From: Berkiella sp963829835
Lineage (GTDB): Bacteria > Pseudomonadota > Gammaproteobacteria > Berkiellales > Berkiellaceae
Assembly (NCBI GenBank): GCA_963829835.1
Contig: CAWHKC010000004.1
Span: 496,001-560,000, forward strand
Direction of reading: 5' to 3'
Length of the DNA: 64,000 bases
Position numbers and translations under genes: made by a program. The notes under the pieces are model-generated. The model saw only the letters and a program-made list of their open reading frames with translations. It did no database searches and was not told the origin of the DNA. Position 1 is the first letter of the stretch, and every line of letters begins with the position of its first letter. Shown one piece after another: positions 53,196 through 63,242 of this stretch.

Positions 53196-54140
53196 GTGCC
53201 CTTAGTGATTTTATTATTTGCCCTTTTTGCCAGTTTGTTTACCTTAAGTAAAACGGCATTAGAATTTTCAGAACCCTTTTTCTTAATTGGCTCAAGAATG
53301 ACTTTGGCTGGGATTTTGCTGCTTATTCATCAGTTTGTCTTCAATCGCCAAGCCTTTAAAATTAAAAGTGCACATATTTTACCCTTAATCATGCTTGGGT
53401 TAGTTAGCATATATATTACTAATATTGCCGAAATCTGGGGCATTCAATTTATGAGTTCGGCAAAGGCCTGTTTAATTTACAGCCTTTCACCTTTTATTGC
53501 TGCCTTGGTTGCCTATTGGATCCTCAAAGAAAGACTCTCAGGTAAAAAATGGGTTGGATTATGCATCGGGTTTGTTGGATTAACCCCCATCTTGTTTACA
53601 CAATCCTCATCAGCTGATTTGGCAAAAGATTTACTCTTTTTTTCCTGGCCTGAGTTAGCTTTGGTAACGGCTGTATTTGCAAGCGTCTATGGTTGGATTT
53701 TACTGAAAAAAATCATCAACGAATATCGTTACACACCCATTATGGCTAATGGAATTAGTATGTTGATTGGCGGTATTTTAGCGCTTTCTCATTCCTATCT
53801 TTGTGGAGAAAATTGGAATCCACTGCCCGTATTAAACGGCAAATACGCTGCATTTCTTGAATGCGCATTGTGGATGACATTGATTTCCAATGTGGTGTGC
53901 TACAACCTATATGGCTATTTACTAAAACGATTTTCCGCAACGTTTATGTCATTAGCTGGGTTAGTAACACCTCTTTTTGCTTCTCTGTTTGGTTGGTATT
54001 TCTTAAATGAAGTCATTACCTGGCATTTCTTTGCTTCGATGGTGTTATTCTCAGTTGGTCTTGCCATCTTCTATCAAGAAGAATTGGCTACTAACTTTAC
54101 CGCACCCAAAATTAAATCAAACGTTGATGTAAACGCTTAA
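53196..54140 (+). CDS. EamA/DMT-family transporter
   Basis: 314 residues, ten membrane helices in two EamA repeats (about 1-130 and 150-290), with SPFIAALVAYWILKERLSG ending the first. Exports small metabolites; the substrate is unknown. GTG start after GTGGGGAG. Confidence 0.88.
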   Translation: MPLVILLFALFASLFTLSKTALEFSEPFFLIGSRMTLAGILLLIHQFVFNRQAFKIKSAHILPLIMLGLVSIYITNIAEIWGIQFMSSAKACLIYSLSPFIAALVAYWILKERLSGKKWVGLCIGFVGLTPILFTQSSSADLAKDLLFFSWPELALVTAVFASVYGWILLKKIINEYRYTPIMANGISMLIGGILALSHSYLCGENWNPLPVLNGKYAAFLECALWMTLISNVVCYNLYGYLLKRFSATFMSLAGLVTPLFASLFGWYFLNEVITWHFFASMVLFSVGLAIFYQEELATNFTAPKIKSNVDVNA

Positions 54141-54213
54141 CAATATGACAGGCTCTCCCCTCATACCATCTCACTCTTGTTCAGAGAATGATGGTCAAGG
54201 GGAGGCGGAAAAA

Positions 54214-55068
54214 ATGTTTCCCTTTCACCGCGCAGATTGCCATTGCCATACGACGTTTTCAGATGGATCCTTAAGTGTTATCGATTTGCTTAATATGGCC
54301 AAAGAAAAACAGCTCGATGGTTTAAGCATCACCGATCATGACACTATCGATGCCTATGAAACAGCCACTCCTTATGCACAATCATTGGGGATCCCCTTAA
54401 TCTCTGGTATAGAAATTTCTGCTGAGCTTCGAAAAACCAGCATTCACGTTTTGGGCTATGCTTTTGATTTGCGCAATAGTGAATTAAAAGCTTTTTGTCA
54501 GCGTTTGCAGCATGACAGAGAGAATAGAAATCAGAAAATTTTAGAACGCTTAACGGCGATTAAAATGCCTATCACCATGGAAGAAATAAGAGCAAAATTT
54601 GGGATGATTTCGATTGGCCGCCCTCATATTGCAAAATTAATGGTGGCCAAAGGCTATGCTAAATCGATGAAACAAGCTTTCTCTCGTTACCTTGGTGATA
54701 AAGGCCGCTGCCATGTCAGTGGCTTCCAAGTAGATGTTGAGCAGGCTATAGAATTGATCCGTCGTGCTGGTGGGTTTGCCGTTCTTGCTCACCCTCACTA
54801 TATTCGGCCAACGAGACTGATTGATGAATTAACAGCAATGCCTTTTGATGGCATTGAAGCTTACCATGGCCACTTATCTTTAAAACAAGAACAACCCTGG
54901 ATTGATATTGCCAAGAAAAAGAATTGGCTTGTGACCGGTGGTTCTGATTTTCATGGTCAAAAGAAAAATTTTCATCCATTGGGATGCGCTTGGACACCGG
55001 AAGAGAATTTTAAGCTTTTTGCTAAACGATATTCTGAGCATTCCTCGGGTGACACCAGATCAATATAG
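54214..55068 (+). CDS. rnm: PHP-domain phosphoesterase, RNase AM (YciV) type
   Basis: 284 residues from the ATG at 54214, with GGGGAGG upstream; the ATG at 54145 has no site. Metal-binding PHP motifs ADCHCHTTFSDG, SITDHDT, AVLAHPHY and GSDFHG are all present. E. coli RNase AM removes nucleotides from the 5' end of rRNA precursors and degrades pAp. Overlaps the convergent deaminase gene by nine bases. Confidence 0.88.
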   Translation: MFPFHRADCHCHTTFSDGSLSVIDLLNMAKEKQLDGLSITDHDTIDAYETATPYAQSLGIPLISGIEISAELRKTSIHVLGYAFDLRNSELKAFCQRLQHDRENRNQKILERLTAIKMPITMEEIRAKFGMISIGRPHIAKLMVAKGYAKSMKQAFSRYLGDKGRCHVSGFQVDVEQAIELIRRAGGFAVLAHPHYIRPTRLIDELTAMPFDGIEAYHGHLSLKQEQPWIDIAKKKNWLVTGGSDFHGQKKNFHPLGCAWTPEENFKLFAKRYSEHSSGDTRSI

Positions 55069-55539
55069 TTTTCTTCCAAGTTTCTGCCACACTTTAAACA
55101 CCTCTTCACTTTCTTTGGCTAACATGCCGATCTCGGTCGTTATAGCTCTCTCATTGGGCGTTTTTTTAATTTCTTGATGAAATGCATCATCATCAAAACC
55201 ATAGCGCGCGGCAATGATGTTCTCACAACCTGCAATGATCTTATCGATTCTGGCCCAATAGATTGCCGCTAAACACATCGGGCAAGGATCAACTGTTGTG
55301 TAAAGTTCACATCCAGAAAGCACATAGGTTCCTAATGTTTTTGCAGCAAGTCGAATCGCATTCATTTCTGCATGGCAAGTGGGATCGTTTTCTTTAAGGA
55401 CTGTGTTGTGCGCCACTGCAATGACTTGATTTTCTTTTACAATGCAAGCGCCAAAGGGTCCACCATCATTATCTTTTATACCAACAAGTGCGCTTTCAAT
55501 CGCAAGCTGCATTGGATGTTTCTGATTGGGATGTGACAT
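55060..55539 (-). CDS. Nucleoside/guanine deaminase-like protein
   Basis: 159 residues from the ATG at 55539 (GGGCAAG upstream). Zinc motifs CHAEMNAIRLA and PCPMCLAAI of the cytidine deaminase fold, with GGPFGACIV near the start and a guanine-deaminase-like C-terminus (FDDDAFHQEI). Probably deaminates guanine to xanthine. The start lies 44 bases inside the preceding gene. Confidence 0.87.
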   Translation of the reverse strand: MSHPNQKHPMQLAIESALVGIKDNDGGPFGACIVKENQVIAVAHNTVLKENDPTCHAEMNAIRLAAKTLGTYVLSGCELYTTVDPCPMCLAAIYWARIDKIIAGCENIIAARYGFDDDAFHQEIKKTPNERAITTEIGMLAKESEEVFKVWQKLGRKLY

Positions 55540-56296
55540 AGTGATCTTGCCCTTTAAATTGCTGAATTTTATCCATCTGCTCAAAATGTATAACCATGAG
55601 TGAAGGATAAAACGAGCTCATAAGAAAGGTCAATATTTGTGAAGCAGCAAAGATATGAAATTCATCCAATATTAAGCTTAAACTGATATTGAGCATGCCA
55701 AATAATATCACCAATAACAAGGTATCTAACCAAAATGATTGTATTAATCGCCAGCTATGTTTTAATCCTAGAATAGCATTTTCTTTTTTAATAACAATAA
55801 ATATCCCGGCAACAAAACTATACACAAATAATATGAATGTGATTAACAACGCAACGCCAATCATACTTAATGAAATCCATTTTTGCATATCAAACACTTC
55901 GCGCGTCATATAATCAGGCAATAAAAGTCTGTCCCCTACTTCTATTAAAGCAAGCGTGAGCACAACAGGTAAGGATAACAATAAATAAGCGATAAAAATC
56001 TGACCAAATCGTGAAGCACCATTGATAATACTCTGCATAAAATGAATTTGCTGAGATTGATACTTTTGGTAAATTGCAAAGATAATAAAACTAAAGAAAA
56101 AAGACGTTATCATAATATCCAACAAAACGCGTAAGAAAAAGGATGCCGTCATAGATGACTGTTGCGGTAAAAATTTATCTAATAAAAATTTGGCTAACAA
56201 CATTAATAACAGATAAGGAAGAACGTCGATAAAACTTTGCGCATACAGTTTACAAGTACGCCCAAATGTGGAGGTTAGAGAGGGTAGTTTTTGCAT
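55496..56296 (-). CDS. YciC-like multi-pass membrane protein
   Basis: 266 residues with about six membrane helices and a GLKHSWRLIQSFW segment in the second half, similar in build to YciC/UPF0259 and glycerophosphoryl-type membrane domains. No function is established. Coupled to the deaminase downstream by overlap. Confidence 0.65.
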   Translation of the reverse strand: MQKLPSLTSTFGRTCKLYAQSFIDVLPYLLLMLLAKFLLDKFLPQQSSMTASFFLRVLLDIMITSFFFSFIIFAIYQKYQSQQIHFMQSIINGASRFGQIFIAYLLLSLPVVLTLALIEVGDRLLLPDYMTREVFDMQKWISLSMIGVALLITFILFVYSFVAGIFIVIKKENAILGLKHSWRLIQSFWLDTLLLVILFGMLNISLSLILDEFHIFAASQILTFLMSSFYPSLMVIHFEQMDKIQQFKGQDHYVTSQSETSNAACD

Positions 56297-56583
56297 AAAG
56301 TGGTTTTACTTCTTTGTTTTTAATGCCTCCATTGTATCATTTTTGTTATCTTTCTTACTATTAGATATAAAGACAGTGATTTGTAGGCACACCTTTTTTA
56401 ATGAGGGCCGTTTTTGATAACGGGCTCCTCATTGAGGATTGGTGGCTAAAAGTATTTACTGTTTCGTTATAGGTCACTCGTAAATTAACTATTTCTCCTT
56501 CAACACCCATCATTTTCGCTTACGATCAGTAGCCAGTCACTCGAATAACTGTGATAATGGAGACATGAAAAACGTCTTTTTCA

Positions 56584-59500
56584 ATGGGTGTAGTAATGAG
56601 TAAAAAAGGCCCGAAAGATAAGGATAAAAAAGAGAAAGCACCACGCGATTTTGTCGCTGAAGCAAAAGCTTTTGCCCAACAACAAAATAATGAGGTCCTA
56701 GGAGATCTTAAAAAAAAGGTACTAGAGCAAGGCCTAATTGATTTGAAGGCCCTTTTAGAAGTATTTGAACTTATTTTGAAAAAAGAAGATTTTAAGAATC
56801 TCATTGCAGAGAGTCTAAAAGGAAAGGATCTGAATAAACTATCATTCGATGAATTACAAGAATGCTCAAAAGCGCTTCAGGATAACATCAAATCATCAAA
56901 GTTATTAAATAAAAAATTTCGAATTCAATCATCAAATATACTTCGTGACGGTATAGATTCCAATATTATTAAATATAACAATATAAAGAGAATGAGTGAA
57001 TCATATCTTGATAGTGGGGATTATTCGCAACTTGCTGCAAAAATTGAGAAAGAAAAACCAAAGGGATTAAAAAAGCTTTTATTTAAAATTAGTACTTCGT
57101 CAAAAGAGAAATTTGAAAAAAAGCAAAAAGAAGCCCAAGAAAAAGTAGCAGAATCTAATTTCGACATATTTAAAAAACAAGCATTAGATGCGGCTCTTAA
57201 GATGGCCGGACCGATGTTATTTATACAAAAAAGTGAGGAGCAAATTCGACATTTAAAAAACATTAAGCATACACCCAGCAAAAGGCACGAAGAGAAGAAA
57301 GCCAAAAGCGAACAATCCAGTAAAGCCAGTGTTGCCATGGGTGCCGCTAAGCAATTTGTATCTACTGTAACCAAAAATATGGTTGCAGAATATTTTGAAA
57401 GAGAAACGCAACTAGACAATAAAAAAGAAGATAACAAAAATTTGAATGAACATGTCAAAGCGACTGTCGATTACGCTGTACGAGCACAATCATTCGATAT
57501 TATGACGGATTTTATAAAACAATCCTATCAAATTTACCAATATGGCAAGGAGCTTAATGGCAAAGCAGGCGTAGATTTAGAAGTGCATGGTTTTGGCAGA
57601 TTAGAAAACCCTGATTTTAAAATTTTTGCAATGAAAATGCTTGATAATTTAGGATTTAATATTGAAGACAAAGATTGTATGGCAAATTTGGTCGCGATGC
57701 CACCTCAAGAGTTGGCTATTTTAAGAAATAGGTTTGCACAAAAAAAAGATGATGTGACTTTAGATAAATTTGCTCAAGCAAAAGACTTGTTTTTTAAAGA
57801 ATGTGAGAAAGCAAAAGAGAAAGCAAAAGATAAAGATTCACCGGCCGAGTACGCTGGGTTAATTATTTTTTCAGAGCAGGCCCTGCAACAAACAGAAAGC
57901 TTTCAACGAATGGGGAATATGACAAATATTTTACCAAACTTAGATCATTTATTGAATTACAATGCAGACGTAACCTACGGGGCAGGGGCTCAAGCAAAAT
58001 ATACGCTAAGAGAAATGGCTAAAACAAATTTAGTCAACATCGTATCCTCTGCAATGGGCAGTGTAGACACCATGCGCGAAGAAGCAAACGAAGTAGCAAG
58101 CGCTGATTTGGAAAAATTGCAAGACGCTCACAAAAGAGTAATCGCTAGCAAAAATGCCTCATCAGATAAGGCTAAAGATGAGGCAAAGAAAAAATGGGGA
58201 TCTGCCGCATCTGACGCCAAAAAAGCAAACGCCACTAAAAGTGAATTGAAAAAACCGAATAAAAGTATTGATCAAGTCATGTTAGAACAATTTCAAGAAT
58301 CCTGGAGGAAACAAGCTGTACAATTAATGACTTTAATGGATAAGGGCGGCGGCAAGGCTTTATATCAGCAAATGAGTCAGGTCTTGGAAAAAGAATTAAA
58401 AGACTTAAAAGATAACCGAGCCTCTGACGAGGTCATTAATGCCGCCGAGAAAAGACTGCAAGTTTATAAGGACATATTTAATCCGGAAAATCAAAACAAA
58501 AAAGGCCTTAAGGACGTTCTTAAAGGCCTTTCACATAATGATTTAAAAGGGCTGAGCCAAACTATCAATACAGGATTAAATAAATTAACTTCAATGGATG
58601 CTTTGAATACGAAATCGATAGATGATCAACAATTATTGCTACTGATGCAAAAATCTTTCGCTTCCCTTGGTACATCCCTTATGTTGCCTGAGACTGTTTT
58701 TGCCATTTACGATGAAGCTATACGCTTAGATAGGCATCGCTTACATTCAGAGGATCCTAATTTTATCACAACATGGGTAGCAGAGAGAGGCGCCCAAATA
58801 GTCAGTAATTATTTAAATGAATCTTTCGAAGCGCCGGGAGTCGCTTTAAAATACCTCATTGATCAAAAGGAAAAAGGCAAATATAACTTAGCGCCTCGCG
58901 CCTTAGAACCACCCAAAGCCGCGCCAGAACTTCATACCCAAGTCAAAGCAAACTTTTCTCAAGGTGCACAACAACCTGTCAGTGCCAAACCTACTCAAAC
59001 CTGGTTGCAATGGGGTGCCTCTATCGTTGGGATAGAGCTTGAACCCATTAAACAACAAAAAAACATAGCCATCGCTACTGCCACAAAACTGATGAAATTA
59101 AGAGGTGACACAACTGTTAGCAATGTGGATTATGAGCAAGCAAAAAAGCTCTTGGGGGAATCAGATAAAATTATTAAAGAACTTGAGAAAAAAAGAGATG
59201 CCGCCGAAGGTGTTTATGTGGATGCAAGGAAGCAATTTGAAAAAGATCTTCCAGATGCAAAAAATAAAGCAAAAGAAAAGGCTAGCGCCACCAGTCTCGT
59301 CATGCAATTCTTAGCTTCAAGCCTGGTTGATAGCAGTAAATTAAAAAAAGATGAGAATTTAAGTACATTTGATTCAATTATTGAGGAATTAGAAAAAGAT
59401 GTAAAAACAGCAAGTGAGGCATTTGCGCCACACGAAGCTGCTTACAAAAAGCAGGGATGGGTTGATTTTACAAAGACGCTAGAATATGAAGGAACCTACA

Positions 59501-61839
59501 ATCAACTCATTGCGGCACAGAAGAGATTAGAAGATGCTAATAAGTTAAAAAGTGAAATGACTTCTGCTTATTCAAGCAAAGAAGCGCGTGAAATCACTAT
59601 CAAACAATCGGTGTCTGAAACTAAACAAAATAGTGGTGGATTAAATGCAAAATTAGTTAATCTTTATAAAGATCTAAACGGCAATGAAGTTAATAAGAAG
59701 GTCAATTCGATAAAGAGCCAACTGGGCGACGTCATTTGGGCATTGGAACAAGAAAGGAATAAAGCAAATGAAATTGCAACACAAAATCCAAAAGGCTGGT
59801 CTTTTTGGGCAAGTCAAGCTGCGCTTGATGCCGAAAAAGCGCAAAAAGAAGCGCAGCAAAAATATGAAAAGGCTCTGCAACTTCAAGAAAAGCTTAAGGG
59901 CAAAGATAATATAGATGAAACTTTAAGAACAGAAATAGCAAATGAATTGCATAGCTTTGCGCCAAAATTAATCTTTGATGAATCACAGGCACTGACTGAG
60001 TCTAATCAAGAGTTTGATACAAAATGCACAGCAATAGCAGCTGAGATGAATTCTTTAGCACGGGGGCTTGACAGTGAAGAGCCCTATTTTGCAGGCCCCG
60101 TATTTTTGAAAGAACAATACAAAGAGGCTAGTTTAAATTATAGTAATGCAATCAAATTTCAGGGGCAATTAAGTACATTAAAAGAAGATATACAAACCGC
60201 AGAATTATTACAAATCGTAGCCGATGCAGCACAAGAAACCGCAAAAACACAGCAAGCAAATCCAGATGCGACAGCAGCGCCCAGTTCAGGACTGTCGCAT
60301 GCCTTAGTATATAATTTAGTCAGTAGTTATTTTGCTGGTGGTGGCATAAGTTCAGTTGTGGTTAAATCGCTTGTCAGCGCTTATGCCTTAAAAACGGCAG
60401 GAGGCGCTGCTGGAACCTTAAAAGAAGTAGGTGCAGTAGATTCTGAATTAGAAAAACGCCTAGGAAGAGAAAATGCTGATAAAGTAGTTGGTTTTCTTGG
60501 AAAACTTGAAAGTATGGCTGCTCCATCAACTGTGCCACTGGATCAATCTTGGAGTGGACTAGCAATGCGAGCCGGCAAAGCAGGTTTGTTTGCAGCAGTA
60601 CCTGCTGCCCTGATGGCAATACCCGCAGGACCTGCAGGAATGGTTGTTGCAGCCTCTTCCGCCGGTGTACAAGCAGCGGCATTCACCGTTGCGGCAGAAT
60701 TAGTAGCGCCCAAAATAGTGGAAGTTGGAAAGGAGGCAGCCCATTATGGCTTGCAAAAAGCACTTGGTGCACAAGCAACCGAAGACTTCTACGTTAAAGT
60801 GCGGTTTGCTCAGGATGCATTAAGTAAAGTCTTAACCACAGGAACGAGTATAACCATTTCAAGCATCAATGACTGGTACAATAAAGCAGCACCGAATAAA
60901 CAAAGCATCAATCAAACCATCATTGAAGAAGGACAAAAAACTTTCCGTGGCCAAACATTTGATGCCTTTTTATCCATGGTAAATAATTTGCATCACTTAA
61001 GTGAAGCAATGAATAAGTCACAAAATGGCGAAAAGAATGTGTTTGCCGAACTGGGGCTTGGACGTTTAAATGGCAAAGATTTTGAAATCATTAAAAGAGA
61101 GATGATCGAAAGTTTAGGCTTTAGACAAGAGGATTTTAATGGTCCTTTAAATCCTGACCATGTGAATAAACTACGTGAAAAGTTTATTATCCCGCCAAAA
61201 ACGGAAGCAGAAAAAAAAGCGGATCCTTTTGTTAGACTAAAGGCTGCTGTGACAAAAGAACATCAAGACGTTATTAAATTGATTAAAGACGGAGAATTAA
61301 AAAATTCATGTAATTATGTAAGCTTATTAACAGCAATGACTAGCGTGGTTGAAAATGTTGATACCGTACAAAAAATAACAAAAGTAGCTGAACTCTATAT
61401 GCCCGATATTGATTCAGCGATAGGCAAGAGTCCAAACCCCAAAGACCAGGGTTTCATGCAATACTTAAAGGACAATGCAGCCAAAGAAGTTGGTGGGCAA
61501 GTTGCAAGAGCAGGTGTGGCCTATGCAGTTCAAAACACTGTCATGCAATCTACCGGCTTGGCCAGTCATATTTTGAAGGCCACCAATGCCAAATTAGCGC
61601 AAGATTATCTTTTGAAAACAACGGATAAAGCGCATAGTGAGCATGCGCCAGTTCCCTTAGCGCAAAAACATCCGCCTGTGGCACAGGTTAGTAATCCGCA
61701 AGCACGGCACTCGATGTTATTTAGTGATGGATCTCATCATACAGCTCATCCAGCTCCGACAACTGAAGCGAAAACTCCAACTGTAGCGCCAACTACACCT
61801 GGGACTGCTGTTCCGCAGAAACATTCTCATAAGATTTGA
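56584..61839 (+). CDS. Giant coiled-coil protein with repeated domain, candidate Dot/Icm effector
   Basis: 1751 residues (the ATG at 56596 is an alternative start). Lysine-rich N-terminus, no signal peptide. A domain of about 200 residues appears near 290-500 and again near 1445-1660: both copies have SFD/TFD, then GFGRLENPDFKIFAMKMLDN against GLGRLNGKDFEIIKREMIES, LGF, LRNRF against LREKF, and matching later helices. A third, weaker copy is likely at about 560-765. The centre (about 860-1235) is coiled coil with three W/F-led units. Two hydrophobic, alanine/glycine-rich stretches (about 1240-1280 and 1330-1380) could be membrane hairpins. The tail is H/P/T-rich. I do not recognise the family; effector role is inferred from size, repeats and the organism. 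Confidence 0.7.
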   Translation: MGVVMSKKGPKDKDKKEKAPRDFVAEAKAFAQQQNNEVLGDLKKKVLEQGLIDLKALLEVFELILKKEDFKNLIAESLKGKDLNKLSFDELQECSKALQDNIKSSKLLNKKFRIQSSNILRDGIDSNIIKYNNIKRMSESYLDSGDYSQLAAKIEKEKPKGLKKLLFKISTSSKEKFEKKQKEAQEKVAESNFDIFKKQALDAALKMAGPMLFIQKSEEQIRHLKNIKHTPSKRHEEKKAKSEQSSKASVAMGAAKQFVSTVTKNMVAEYFERETQLDNKKEDNKNLNEHVKATVDYAVRAQSFDIMTDFIKQSYQIYQYGKELNGKAGVDLEVHGFGRLENPDFKIFAMKMLDNLGFNIEDKDCMANLVAMPPQELAILRNRFAQKKDDVTLDKFAQAKDLFFKECEKAKEKAKDKDSPAEYAGLIIFSEQALQQTESFQRMGNMTNILPNLDHLLNYNADVTYGAGAQAKYTLREMAKTNLVNIVSSAMGSVDTMREEANEVASADLEKLQDAHKRVIASKNASSDKAKDEAKKKWGSAASDAKKANATKSELKKPNKSIDQVMLEQFQESWRKQAVQLMTLMDKGGGKALYQQMSQVLEKELKDLKDNRASDEVINAAEKRLQVYKDIFNPENQNKKGLKDVLKGLSHNDLKGLSQTINTGLNKLTSMDALNTKSIDDQQLLLLMQKSFASLGTSLMLPETVFAIYDEAIRLDRHRLHSEDPNFITTWVAERGAQIVSNYLNESFEAPGVALKYLIDQKEKGKYNLAPRALEPPKAAPELHTQVKANFSQGAQQPVSAKPTQTWLQWGASIVGIELEPIKQQKNIAIATATKLMKLRGDTTVSNVDYEQAKKLLGESDKIIKELEKKRDAAEGVYVDARKQFEKDLPDAKNKAKEKASATSLVMQFLASSLVDSSKLKKDENLSTFDSIIEELEKDVKTASEAFAPHEAAYKKQGWVDFTKTLEYEGTYNQLIAAQKRLEDANKLKSEMTSAYSSKEAREITIKQSVSETKQNSGGLNAKLVNLYKDLNGNEVNKKVNSIKSQLGDVIWALEQERNKANEIATQNPKGWSFWASQAALDAEKAQKEAQQKYEKALQLQEKLKGKDNIDETLRTEIANELHSFAPKLIFDESQALTESNQEFDTKCTAIAAEMNSLARGLDSEEPYFAGPVFLKEQYKEASLNYSNAIKFQGQLSTLKEDIQTAELLQIVADAAQETAKTQQANPDATAAPSSGLSHALVYNLVSSYFAGGGISSVVVKSLVSAYALKTAGGAAGTLKEVGAVDSELEKRLGRENADKVVGFLGKLESMAAPSTVPLDQSWSGLAMRAGKAGLFAAVPAALMAIPAGPAGMVVAASSAGVQAAAFTVAAELVAPKIVEVGKEAAHYGLQKALGAQATEDFYVKVRFAQDALSKVLTTGTSITISSINDWYNKAAPNKQSINQTIIEEGQKTFRGQTFDAFLSMVNNLHHLSEAMNKSQNGEKNVFAELGLGRLNGKDFEIIKREMIESLGFRQEDFNGPLNPDHVNKLREKFIIPPKTEAEKKADPFVRLKAAVTKEHQDVIKLIKDGELKNSCNYVSLLTAMTSVVENVDTVQKITKVAELYMPDIDSAIGKSPNPKDQGFMQYLKDNAAKEVGGQVARAGVAYAVQNTVMQSTGLASHILKATNAKLAQDYLLKTTDKAHSEHAPVPLAQKHPPVAQVSNPQARHSMLFSDGSHHTAHPAPTTEAKTPTVAPTTPGTAVPQKHSHKI

Positions 61840-61845
61840 ATGACA

Positions 61846-62205
61846 CTAATGAGGCATTTTGTGCTTTAACTTCCACCATTGATAAATAAAAACCAACGCT
61901 ACAATAATATTGAGTATTACCACATACAAATGGTTCTTAGCAGCTAGTATATTCGCTAAGGTGTAGCTGGAATTAACCGGGTTATAAAGTAAAGTAATGA
62001 CGCAAAACATCAAACCAGCTTGTGAATTATGATCAGGCACGTCAAAAGCAACAAAATATCCCATTGCAAGCCAAAGGGAGAAGATGCCGATACTCGTCAT
62101 CCCGATAGCCATATAGCCATCGAAAGCCTTCACCCCCATGGGATACAAAACAGCTAAAAGAATCAGCGTCGGTGCCCACCAAAAGAATGATGAATTTTTT
62201 TTCAT
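61846..62205 (-). CDS. Small membrane protein, unknown function
   Basis: 119 residues from the ATG at 62205, which overlaps the glsA stop by one base (TAATG). Four membrane helices (FFWWAPTLILLAVLYPMG, SIGIFSLWLAMGYFVAF, a short third and HLYVVILNIIVALVFIYQWW). Resembles uncharacterised DUF6804-type proteins. Translationally coupled to glutaminase. Confidence 0.7.
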   Translation of the reverse strand: MKKNSSFFWWAPTLILLAVLYPMGVKAFDGYMAIGMTSIGIFSLWLAMGYFVAFDVPDHNSQAGLMFCVITLLYNPVNSSYTLANILAAKNHLYVVILNIIVALVFIYQWWKLKHKMPH

Positions 62206-63167
62206 TAATCCTCTATTTTCATATATCCCCAAGGTGCAGCAAAATGCCAATCAAACTCACGAGAGATACGGGTTAAAATTTGATGGCCTCGAATACTACC
62301 CGCTTTGTCATTTAGACGTGGAGAGCATACGGCAACCCCGCCTCTGCCGGTAGCAACAGCGATAATGACACCAGAAACACCACTTTTTGCCGGCATGCCG
62401 GTGCGTACAAGATGAATGCCAGACTCATCATACATGCCACAGGTTGCCATAATCGCAACCACACTATTACTGGTTCTTTCAGAAATAATACGAGTCCCAT
62501 CAGGCGCAAGCCCACCATTAGCTAGGAGCATGGGAAGAAACGAAGCGGTGACAACATTACATTCATACGAGCATAAATAAAAATAGGTTTCTAGCACATC
62601 ATCAACGGGGATCCCAAATTCATGCTTACTTTTTAATAAGTAGGCTATTGATCGGTTACGATCGCCAGTGGCGCGTTCTGAGGCAAAAACTTTTCCATTG
62701 ACTTGCAGATTGGCGCCAAATAATTTGGCAGCCCATCCGTCCAACCATTGCGCACGCGCTTGGGTATCGCCTGGGATCCGAGAACACAATGCAATAGCGC
62801 CAGCATTTACCATCGGATTCACCGGTAACGGGCCATATCTATCGACTTGTGCAATGGATGAAAATGCTTGACCGGATGGTTCAACATGGATCCATGAAAA
62901 TATCTTTTCTTCGCCATATTCTTCAATTAAACCAATCAGCGTAATTAATTTAGCCACACTTTGTAAGGTAAAAACGTGATTGGCATAATCTCCACTGGAT
63001 ATTTGTGTGCCATCTGATAATAAAATGGAGCCTGAGACTAAATCAGGGGAGACATTGGCTAGTTCAGGAATATAATTCGCAGGCTTGCCATCGGTATTGC
63101 GCCTAGCCTCATGCAACGCTTCATCGAGCGTTTTTCGAATATATTCGATATACTGTTCGCGCTCCAT
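62205..63167 (-). CDS. glsA: Glutaminase
   Basis: 320 residues. Serine-dependent beta-lactamase fold with S70-V-A-K73, NPMVNAGAIA, and GLAPDG motifs. Converts glutamine to glutamate and ammonia. In E. coli the ammonia protects against acid; with a glutamate-type antiporter elsewhere in the window a similar use is possible. Confidence 0.95.
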   Translation of the reverse strand: MEREQYIEYIRKTLDEALHEARRNTDGKPANYIPELANVSPDLVSGSILLSDGTQISSGDYANHVFTLQSVAKLITLIGLIEEYGEEKIFSWIHVEPSGQAFSSIAQVDRYGPLPVNPMVNAGAIALCSRIPGDTQARAQWLDGWAAKLFGANLQVNGKVFASERATGDRNRSIAYLLKSKHEFGIPVDDVLETYFYLCSYECNVVTASFLPMLLANGGLAPDGTRIISERTSNSVVAIMATCGMYDESGIHLVRTGMPAKSGVSGVIIAVATGRGGVAVCSPRLNDKAGSIRGHQILTRISREFDWHFAAPWGYMKIED

Positions 63168-63242
63168 AGGCCCTTTATTATATCAAAAAAAGAAAGGATT
63201 ATAGTAAATCTAGCTGAAGGGGGTGCCAAATACTAAGAATGT

